Assembly: GCA_019114885.1 (NCBI GenBank)
Contig: DXEQ01000054.1
Location: 1 to 12,364, forward strand
Direction of reading: 5' to 3'
Length of the DNA stretch: 12,364 nt
Source: Candidatus Anaerobutyricum stercoripullorum
GTDB lineage: Bacteria > Bacillota > Clostridia > Lachnospirales > Lachnospiraceae
Below are positions 1 to 4,933 of this stretch, in pieces. Under the pieces are notes generated by a model, which saw only the letters and a list, made by a program, of their open reading frames with translations, was not told where the DNA came from and did not search any database. Both the position numbers and the translations under genes were made by a program. The number at the start of each line of letters is the position of its first letter. The stretch's first letter is position 1.

Positions 1-253
1 GTTTCTTTGCGGTCCGGACCCGGCGGTACAGGCACACCTTGTCGATGCGGTAGCCGAACAGAAGGGCAAAGACCAGGTGCGACAACTCGTGGACCGGCGT
101 GCCAATAAGATTCAGGATGTCGAGCAGGAGAAAGCCGCGGGAGCTTCTGGAGAAGTTCTTCCAGGCAGACTGGCGGGCCAGCCCCATGAGAAAACCGAAG
201 GCCACGAGCACGAACAGGATCTTGATATTGAGTTGGACAAAATAATCGAACAT
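1..253 (-). CDS. M50-like membrane zinc metalloprotease, N-terminal part (runs off left edge)
   Basis: Reading the minus strand from the ATG at 253 gives 84 codons without a stop up to the window edge, so the C-terminus is missing. The first ~25 residues are hydrophobic (a transmembrane segment beginning MFDYFVQLN). A second hydrophobic stretch contains TPVHELSHLVFALLFGY, in which HELSH (about residues 54-58) fits the HExxH zinc-binding and catalytic motif. A HExxH inside a membrane segment is typical of site-2-protease-like (M50/M50B) families, which cleave substrates within or next to the membrane; that assignment is inferred from motif and topology only. A TGAGGA ribosome binding site lies at 261-266, and a strong promoter at 282-310 gives a leader of about 20 nt. 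The gene is divergent from the membrane-anchored gene at 532-1377. The second metal-ligand region (usually an NxxPxxxLDG-like motif) would lie outside the window, so activity cannot be judged. Confidence 0.72.
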   Translation of the reverse strand, partial: MFDYFVQLNIKILFVLVAFGFLMGLARQSAWKNFSRSSRGFLLLDILNLIGTPVHELSHLVFALLFGYRIDKVCLYRRVRTAKK

Positions 254-281
254 ATGATATTCCTCACTGAAAATATGGCTT

Positions 282-310
282 ATCATATCATTAATATGCA
301 GAAATGACAA
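282..310 (-). promoter_or_regulatory. Sigma-A-type promoter for the M50-like gene
   Basis: On the minus strand, -35 TTGTCA (310-305) and -10 TATGAT (287-282) are separated by exactly 17 nt. Transcription would begin near 275, about 22 nt before the ATG at 253. Both hexamers are one base from consensus, making this one of the best promoters in the window. Confidence 0.7.
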
Positions 311-410
311 GAATCTTATCTTGTTTATGTAAAAGCAAAGAAAACCCTGTTCCCCTGCCGGAAAAAACGAAGAAAAGCAATATTTATGCCTGTTTCGTCA
401 TAGAATTATG

Positions 411-439
411 TTGAAATTTCACCGTGAATTCGATAAAAT
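411..439 (+). promoter_or_regulatory. Sigma-A-type promoter for the 532-1377 gene
   Basis: -35 TTGAAA (411-416), a 17-nt spacer and -10 TAAAAT (434-439). The start point would be near 446, giving a leader of about 86 nt. The roughly 100 nt between this and the divergent promoter at 282-310 hold no further structure that I can see. Confidence 0.65.
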
Positions 440-449
440 TATTACATCA

Positions 450-501
450 TGCCGTTTTGCGGCACAAATTTGGCGAGAGGAACGCGTATGGCAGCGTTCC
501 T
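450..501 (+). other. Two hairpins in the 5' leader of the 532-1377 gene
   Basis: Two inverted repeats lie in the predicted leader. One is TGCCG (450-454) with CGGCA (460-464) around a 5-nt loop. The other is AGGAACGC (478-485) with GCGTTCCT (494-501) around an 8-nt loop. Neither is followed by a T tract, so they are not intrinsic terminators. The second ends 18 nt before the GGAGG ribosome binding site at 520-524. They could stabilise the mRNA or bind a protein; they match no riboswitch class I know. Confidence 0.4.
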
Positions 502-531
502 TAAAAATGAGAGAAGAGATGGAGGTAGCAG

Positions 532-1377
532 ATGAGTGGAATTGTGATCGCGCTTCTTGTCCTGGTGATCGCAGCCGCAGTTGTGGTGATGGTCGCAAAA
601 GGACATTCCCGGAAGAATGGTCGGGGACAGGAGACAGAAGGAACAGCCAGAGTAAGAGATCTGAAAGTGGACGCGGTGGAGATGAAGCGGAAGAAAGAAC
701 CGGTGAAAGAAGACCCGGAAGTCACCGCCGCAAAGAAGGAACTGTATCAGTATCTGACGCAGGTGATTAAAAAAATGTTTTTGCAGTACCGCAGAGGGAG
801 TTTTCATACATTTACAAGGATGAACGTTCCTTCTGAGTCCGTACAGAAACATTATGATAAGATCAGACAGTCGCTGACGCCGCAGTCCGCGGCGATTCTG
901 GACGATCTGTTCGCCTGTATCGATATGGAAGGAAATGAAGAGAAGAAGCCGGGGGAGGTCCGGGATCCGGAGAAGCTTAAGAGCGTGTTTGTGCGCATGA
1001 CGCTTCCGTTTTATCCGGTGTATTACGATAAGCTGGACGGGGTTCGCTATACCTCGCTGCTCAACCAGACCATGCTCAATCTTTTCCATCGGCTCACCGG
1101 CAAGAAGTTCCGTCTGGGTTATAAGAACCGGTATCCGTCCGGTGTGACAGCCTATCGCTGGAACGGGAACCGGTATCAGGTTTACGCGCAGGATGGCAGC
1201 ATGCTGTGCGACGCCGTTTTCCAGGATGGAAAGGTGTGGGAAGGTTTTGCCCGGCTGCCGGAAGAGGGACCGGGAGAAGAAGACTGGGAGCTGGTACGGG
1301 CCGGCACATTCCGGGAGGGAGCCTTCGTGGACGGCACCTTACAGTATATATATAGGAAGAAATGTGGTCAGATCTGA
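532..1377 (+). CDS. Membrane-anchored hypothetical protein, 281 aa
   Basis: I do not recognise this protein. Residues 3-22 form one hydrophobic segment (start MSGIVIALLVLV), consistent with an N-terminal membrane anchor, followed by a basic and charged linker (about 23-65, rich in K, R and E) and a folded domain of about 215 residues. The domain has an aromatic-rich middle (LPFYPVYYDKLDGVRY, around residues 161-176). Near the C-terminus a pattern (GTFREGAFVDG) looks faintly like a MORN-type beta hairpin, but this is too weak to assign. The positive residues after the anchor suggest the large domain lies in the cytoplasm. The start is supported by GGAGG at 520-524, 7 nt before the ATG. It has its own promoter (411-439). 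It is divergent from the M50-like protease, but nothing shows a shared function. No terminator was found after the stop; the next 135 nt hold the pta promoter region. Confidence 0.8.
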   Translation: MSGIVIALLVLVIAAAVVVMVAKGHSRKNGRGQETEGTARVRDLKVDAVEMKRKKEPVKEDPEVTAAKKELYQYLTQVIKKMFLQYRRGSFHTFTRMNVPSESVQKHYDKIRQSLTPQSAAILDDLFACIDMEGNEEKKPGEVRDPEKLKSVFVRMTLPFYPVYYDKLDGVRYTSLLNQTMLNLFHRLTGKKFRLGYKNRYPSGVTAYRWNGNRYQVYAQDGSMLCDAVFQDGKVWEGFARLPEEGPGEEDWELVRAGTFREGAFVDGTLQYIYRKKCGQI

Positions 1378-1418
1378 CGGCGTCCGGCAAAGAGAATCCA
1401 TTGTACGGCATAAAATAC

Positions 1419-1447
1419 TTGCAAAATGTGTGAGAAGATATTAAGAT
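1419..1447 (+). promoter_or_regulatory. Candidate promoter for pta
   Basis: TTGCAA (1419-1424), 17-nt spacer, TAAGAT (1442-1447). The same pair of hexamers with the same spacing occurs upstream of sbcD (9506-9534, minus). A second, perfect -10 TATAAT at 1459-1464 lacks a good -35, so which is used cannot be settled by eye. The leader would be about 40-60 nt. Confidence 0.5.
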
Positions 1448-1455
1448 GATAGCGT

Positions 1456-1472
1456 GTGTATAATGTATACAC
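1456..1472 (+). promoter_or_regulatory. 17-bp palindrome over the pta promoter, candidate operator
   Basis: GTGTATA and TATACAC form a perfect 7-bp inverted repeat around ATG. The palindrome contains the TATAAT at 1459-1464 and lies just downstream of the TAAGAT at 1442-1447, so a dimeric regulator bound here would block either start point. The TGTATA/TATACA half-sites resemble those used by some GntR-type repressors, but the regulator is unknown. Confidence 0.45.
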
Positions 1473-1512
1473 GATCAGCAGAAAAAGAACATAAATTATT
1501 GGAGGGACAAAA

Positions 1513-2472
1513 ATGTACAAAAAAATGACGGAACAGTTAAAGGCTAATCCAAGAACCATCGTCTTCACAGAAGGAACGGACGCCCGTATTCTGGAAGCGG
1601 CAGACAAGCTGACCAATGGAGGAATCTTAAGCGTTATTCTTATTGGGGAAGAAGATGAAGTGAAAAAAGCGGCCGAGGAAGGCGGTTTTCATATTGAGAA
1701 ATGCCAGATCATCAGCCCGCTCCATTACGATGAGATGGACGCCATGGTGGACGAGATGGTCAGACTCCGTAAAGGTAAGATGACAGAAGAGCAGGTGCGC
1801 AGCAACTTAATGCACGGCAACTACTTTGGAACCATGCTGGTGAAGATGGGCAAGGCGGACTGCCTGCTGGGCGGCGCTACATACTCCACCGCCGACACGG
1901 TTCGTCCGGCTCTGCAGCTGATCAAGACGAAGCCGGGCAACAATATCGTAAGCTCCACCTTCATCATGGTGAAAGGTGACGAGAAGCTGGCTTTCGCGGA
2001 CTGTGCCATCAATATCGAGCCGAATGAGGATGAGCTGGTGGAGATTGCCATTGAGAGTGCGAAGACGGCCAGGGCCTTCGGTATCGATCCGAAGGTTGCC
2101 CTGCTTTCCTATTCCACGCTGGGTTCCGGCAAGGGCGATACTGTCACAAAGATGGCCAACGCCGCAGCCAAGGTAAAAGAGCAGGCTCCGGATCTGGCTG
2201 TGGACGGCGAGCTGCAGTTTGACGCTGCCGTATCTGAGACAGTGGCAGGCATCAAATGCCCGGGTTCCCCGGTAGCCGGACAGGCCAACACCTTTATTTT
2301 CCCGGATATCAACGCAGCCAACATCGGCTATAAGATCGCTGCCCGTCTGGGAGGATACGAGGCCATCGGACCGGTCCTGCAGGGACTGAACGCGCCGATC
2401 AACGACTTAAGCCGCGGATGCAACGCCGACGAAGTGTATAAGATGGCGCTGGTGACCGCTGCGCTCAGCTAA
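1513..2472 (+). CDS. pta: Phosphate acetyltransferase
   Basis: A 319-residue enzyme of the short Pta/EutD type, without the N-terminal extension of the long enterobacterial form. It interconverts acetyl-CoA plus phosphate with acetyl-phosphate plus CoA in the cytoplasm; acetyl-phosphate then feeds ATP formation through acetate kinase. Family landmarks are the N-terminal TIVFTEGTDARILEAA (residues 15-30), SYSTLGSGKGD (about 199-209), DGELQFDAA (about 236-244), and the C-terminal substrate-binding region CPGSPVAGQANTFIFPDINA followed by the PINDLSRGCNADEVY stretch, whose Ser-Arg pair is at 300-301. The start is fixed by GGAGGG at 1501-1506, 6 nt before the ATG. The gene is monocistronic: own promoter region upstream and a terminator directly after. 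The usual partner ackA is not next to it or anywhere in the window. Length and conserved blocks look intact. Confidence 0.95.
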   Translation: MYKKMTEQLKANPRTIVFTEGTDARILEAADKLTNGGILSVILIGEEDEVKKAAEEGGFHIEKCQIISPLHYDEMDAMVDEMVRLRKGKMTEEQVRSNLMHGNYFGTMLVKMGKADCLLGGATYSTADTVRPALQLIKTKPGNNIVSSTFIMVKGDEKLAFADCAINIEPNEDELVEIAIESAKTARAFGIDPKVALLSYSTLGSGKGDTVTKMANAAAKVKEQAPDLAVDGELQFDAAVSETVAGIKCPGSPVAGQANTFIFPDINAANIGYKIAARLGGYEAIGPVLQGLNAPINDLSRGCNADEVYKMALVTAALS

Positions 2473-2512
2473 TAGAATGTCTGACAGATTGAATATGTAT
2501 ATTTTCTGAAAA

Positions 2513-2538
2513 GGCCGCCGGTTTTCGGCGGTCTTTTT
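2513..2538 (+). terminator. Intrinsic terminator of pta
   Basis: CCGCCG (2515-2520) pairs with CGGCGG (2526-2531) around a GTTTT loop; GG before and TC after extend the stem with a G-U and a G-C pair. A T-rich run follows (2534-2538). It lies 40 nt after the stop codon and separates pta from gldA. Confidence 0.85.
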
Positions 2539-2580
2539 GTCGATTAAGCACAAAAAATGTCTCTGCCCCTTGCTAGAGAT

Positions 2581-2609
2581 TTGAAAATATTTCCATGTTT
2601 TTTTATAAA
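2581..2609 (+). promoter_or_regulatory. Candidate gldA promoter
   Basis: TTGAAA (2581-2586), 17-nt spacer, TATAAA (2604-2609), both close to consensus; transcription would start near 2616. A second perfect -10 TATAAT lies at 2640-2645 with only a poor T-rich -35 (about 2617-2622). The Rex-like box at 2636-2653 is downstream of the first promoter and on top of the second -10. Confidence 0.55.
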
Positions 2610-2635
2610 ATACCGCTTTCTTTTGGATAGATTGT

Positions 2636-2653
2636 TTGTTATAATCATAACAT
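2636..2653 (+). promoter_or_regulatory. Rex-like operator upstream of gldA
   Basis: The 18-bp site TTGTTATAATCATAACAT matches the known Rex inverted repeat TTGTTA-N6-TAACAA in 11 of the 12 half-site bases. Rex is the Gram-positive repressor that leaves DNA when NADH is high. The site covers the TATAAT at 2640-2645 and lies 30 nt before the gldA start, where bound Rex could block initiation or elongation. The target being an NAD-dependent dehydrogenase fits the known clostridial Rex regulon. Rex itself is not encoded in the window. Confidence 0.6.
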
Positions 2654-2683
2654 AATATTCATGGGACAAAGGAGGAGTTTATC

Positions 2684-3781
2684 ATGGCAAATATTATTAT
2701 CAGCCCGTCCAAATATGTACAGGGTGCAGGAGAACTGGCAAATGTAGCGGAATACGCAGTGAAGCTGGGTAAGAAGGCATTTATCCTGATCAGTGCTTCC
2801 GGAATCAAGCGTGTGGGAGGTATCATTGAGGAGAGCTTCAAGGGTACGGACGCCACATTTATGTTTGAGACATTTAACGGCGAGTGCTGCAAAAAAGAGA
2901 TTGACCGTCTGGTGGCGATCGTAAAAGAGAACGGCTGTGATCTGGTCATCGGCGTTGGCGGCGGCAAGATCTTTGATACGGCCAAGGCAGTTGCTTACTA
3001 CACAGAGACTCCGGTCATCATCGCTCCGACCATTGCAGCGACAGATGCGCCTTGCTCCGCTCTGACGGTTGTTTACACGGAAGACGGCGTATTTGAAGAA
3101 TATCTGTGGCTTCCGGCTAACCCGAACGTGGTTCTGGTAGATACCGATATCATCGCGAAGGCTCCGGCAAGATTGCTGGTATCCGGTATGGGCGATGCGC
3201 TGGCAACTTATTTTGAGGCGAAGGCATGTCAGATTTCCAATGCCACAAGCTGTGCGGGCGGCAAGGTGACCGTAGCGGCTATGACGCTGGCAAAGGCCTG
3301 CTACGATACTCTGATCGAAGAAGGCGTAAAGGCCAAACTGGCTGTAGAGCAGGATGTATGCACAGCGGCTGTTGAGAAGATCATCGAGGCCAACACCCTC
3401 CTTTCCGGTATCGGATTTGAGAGCGGCGGTCTGGCAGGCGCTCACGCCATCCACAACGGCCTGACCTGCATCAAAGAGTGTCATCACTTATATCACGGCG
3501 AGAAGGTTGCTTTCGGTACCCTGACACAGCTCGTTCTGGAGAACGCAGACGAGGATCTGCTGGATGAAGTGATCTCCTTCTGTATGGAAGTGGGACTTCC
3601 TACCACATTTGCAGATCTGGGCATTGAGAATCCGGATAAGGACGCTCTCATGGAAGCAGCGACTCTGGCAGCAGCTCCGACAGATACTCTGGGCAATGAG
3701 CCTGTGGAGATCACTCCGGAGAAGGTATATGCAGCCATGGTGGCAGCGGATGCACTGGGAAGATACTACAAGGGACTGTAG
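2684..3781 (+). CDS. gldA: NAD-dependent glycerol dehydrogenase (iron-containing alcohol dehydrogenase superfamily)
   Basis: A 365-residue enzyme, the usual length for GldA, which oxidises glycerol to dihydroxyacetone with NAD+ or runs in reverse on dihydroxyacetone and related ketols. The N-terminal Rossmann-like half has the nucleotide-binding GVGGGKIFDTAKA (residues 90-102) and TIAATDAPCSA (116-126, with the family Asp at 121). The C-terminal metal-binding half has the expected zinc ligands: Asp171 in GMGDALATYFEA, His254 in AGAHAIHNGL, and His271 in HHLYHGEKVAFG. GGAGGAG at 2671-2677 lies 6 nt before the ATG. It is a single-gene unit between two terminators. No dihydroxyacetone kinase or glycerol uptake gene is adjacent, so its in vivo direction (glycerol use or redox disposal) is open; the Rex-like box points to redox balancing. 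All key residues are present. Confidence 0.94.
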   Translation: MANIIISPSKYVQGAGELANVAEYAVKLGKKAFILISASGIKRVGGIIEESFKGTDATFMFETFNGECCKKEIDRLVAIVKENGCDLVIGVGGGKIFDTAKAVAYYTETPVIIAPTIAATDAPCSALTVVYTEDGVFEEYLWLPANPNVVLVDTDIIAKAPARLLVSGMGDALATYFEAKACQISNATSCAGGKVTVAAMTLAKACYDTLIEEGVKAKLAVEQDVCTAAVEKIIEANTLLSGIGFESGGLAGAHAIHNGLTCIKECHHLYHGEKVAFGTLTQLVLENADEDLLDEVISFCMEVGLPTTFADLGIENPDKDALMEAATLAAAPTDTLGNEPVEITPEKVYAAMVAADALGRYYKGL

Positions 3782-3820
3782 AAAGATTGTGATGAGTCAC
3801 ATACATTAGTTTCATGCAGG

Positions 3821-3856
3821 GAGCCAGGTCTTATGCGGACCTGGCTCTTCCTTTTT
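3821..3856 (+). terminator. Intrinsic terminator of gldA
   Basis: A perfect 10-bp stem, GAGCCAGGTC (3821-3830) with GACCTGGCTC (3838-3847), around a 7-nt loop, followed by TTCCTTTTT (3848-3856). It stands 40 nt after the gldA stop and abuts the opposite-strand terminator at 3858-3892. Confidence 0.9.
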
Positions 3857-3857
3857 G

Positions 3858-3892
3858 CAAAAAAATACTGCCGCACTGATGGAGTGCGGCAG
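3858..3892 (-). terminator. Intrinsic terminator of the NlpC/P60 gene
   Basis: On the minus strand, CTGCCGCACT (3892-3883) pairs perfectly with AGTGCGGCAG (3877-3868) around a 5-nt loop, followed by TATTTTTTT (3867 downward). The stem begins 8 nt after the stop codon. It stops the convergent transcript before gldA. Confidence 0.88.
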
Positions 3893-3900
3893 CGCCTCTG

Positions 3901-4824
3901 TTACCGACGGCTGCTGCAGTAGGCAGCGGCGTCATAACAGCATGTCCAGTAGGAGCTGGAAGGATAGTAAGTGGAGATCACGACCCGTCCTCTGGTGGAG
4001 GAGGCGTGGATGTACTGATTGTTGCCGATATAAAGTGCCGCGTGGTTGGAACCGGCCTCGATCCGCATGAGGATGTCTCCTGCCTGCAGGGCGGATAGAG
4101 GCTTCTTGTAGGCGGACAGGGCGGCAATCTGTCCATTGGTGGTCTCGCCGATGTTGACGCCGGTGACGGAAAGGAAAACGTCACGCAGCAGGCTGGAACA
4201 GTCGGCATATCCCGGCATGTTCCGTCTGGACTGGCTGTACAGATCCCCGATCCGGTTTCTCGCCGCGGCAATGGCTCTTCCGCGGATGGAGTCGCTGGTC
4301 TGGGAGGCGGACGCCGAATTGGTGGTGGCGCCTCCGGCGGCTGCGGCCGACTTCTTTGTGGAAGTGAAGGAGCGGCTGATATAGCAGGTCCGCTTTTTGT
4401 ACTTCACCTTCATCCAGCCGTGGCTCTTGCCGGTACATTTTAACCTGGTGTTTCTCGGGACTACCGCCACGGAACTGTAACTGGTTCCCGGGCCGCTGCG
4501 CAGGTTGACGCTGCTTCCGGACACGTAGATGAACTTGTACAGCTTTTTTAAATAAGAGGATTTGATGTAGCTGATGGAACCACTGGTCTTGATGGCGGAC
4601 CAGGAACCGCACACTCCGATCTTCTTGACGCGCGTCCCCTTTCGAATGGTGGTCTGCACCGGATAGGACAGGCCAGGTCCTTTTCTCACATGTACGCTGG
4701 TTTTGGCTGAGCAGACAGTCCTGGCGGTTGTCTTGTAGGAGGCGGCATCGGCGTGGACGGACGCCGCCAGAATCAGACATACGGCCGGCAGAATGATCAA
4801 ACCATGTCGAAATTTAAAATGCAT
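3901..4824 (-). CDS. Secreted cell-wall hydrolase: two SH3b domains plus NlpC/P60 peptidase
   Basis: A 307-residue exported protein. Residues 1-27 form a signal peptide (basic start, hydrophobic core, likely cut after ADA at 25-27). Two bacterial SH3 domains follow, about 34-94 (VHVRKGPGLSYPV) and 98-155 (VNLRSGPGTSYSSV), which normally bind peptidoglycan. A Ala/Ser/Thr-rich linker (about 158-178) leads to an NlpC/P60 domain (181-303) with the Cys-His-His triad visible as Cys209 (GYADCSSLLRDVF), His261 (GSNHAALYIG) and His273 (YIHASS). Such enzymes cut the D-gamma-Glu to diamino-acid bond in stem peptides, for wall remodelling or cell separation. The protein is strongly basic. Each SH3b has two Cys (38/72 and 130/147) and the C-terminus has three (295, 296, 303), unusual for an exported clostridial protein. 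GGGAGAG at 4832-4838 supports the start. It has its own promoter and terminator. The exact substrate is inferred. Confidence 0.9.
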   Translation of the reverse strand: MHFKFRHGLIILPAVCLILAASVHADAASYKTTARTVCSAKTSVHVRKGPGLSYPVQTTIRKGTRVKKIGVCGSWSAIKTSGSISYIKSSYLKKLYKFIYVSGSSVNLRSGPGTSYSSVAVVPRNTRLKCTGKSHGWMKVKYKKRTCYISRSFTSTKKSAAAAGGATTNSASASQTSDSIRGRAIAAARNRIGDLYSQSRRNMPGYADCSSLLRDVFLSVTGVNIGETTNGQIAALSAYKKPLSALQAGDILMRIEAGSNHAALYIGNNQYIHASSTRGRVVISTYYPSSSYWTCCYDAAAYCSSRR

Positions 4825-4850
4825 GTGACATCTCTCCCTTTTTATTAATG

Positions 4851-4869
4851 ATTTGCATTACATTTGCAT
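4851..4869 (-). repeat. Direct repeat of ATGCAAAT in the leader of the NlpC/P60 gene
   Basis: On the minus strand ATGCAAAT occurs twice (4869-4862 and 4858-4851) with a 3-nt gap, a period of 11 bp or about one helical turn. It lies immediately downstream of the -10 box at 4872-4877, in the initially transcribed region, where a regulator bound to one DNA face could block transcription. No known regulator site was recognised. Confidence 0.45.
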
Positions 4870-4871
4870 AA

Positions 4872-4880
4872 AGTATAACA
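4872..4880 (-). promoter_or_regulatory. Extended -10 promoter of the NlpC/P60 gene
   Basis: On the minus strand TGTTATACT gives TG-n-TATACT, an extended -10 element (4880-4872). The -35 region about 17 nt upstream (TTCCAT) is poor, which is usual for extended -10 promoters. The transcript would start near 4865, inside the ATGCAAAT repeat pair, leaving a leader of about 40 nt. A weak AAAATG-TAA-CATTTT palindrome (4904-4918) lies just upstream. Confidence 0.5.
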
Positions 4881-4933
4881 CAATCCTCAATAAAATGGAA
4901 ATGAAAATGTAACATTTTTAAATATTTTTTTCG

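Noticed and set aside
442..1089. Minus-strand open frame (215 codons) opposite the membrane-anchored gene
   Set aside because: The Cys/His-rich, low-complexity product reflects the complementary strand of Lys/Glu codons; the plus-strand gene has a better promoter and ribosome binding site.
2645..3487. Long minus-strand open frame (280 codons) opposite gldA
   Set aside because: It is fully antisense to a well-conserved enzyme, has no ribosome binding site of note, and its product looks like no known family; it is a codon-bias shadow.
4904..4918. AAAATG-TAA-CATTTT palindrome considered as sbcC terminator or WalR site
   Set aside because: AT-only stem too weak for termination, no T tract in the right place, and it does not fit the WalR double hexamer TGTWAH-N5-TGTWAH.
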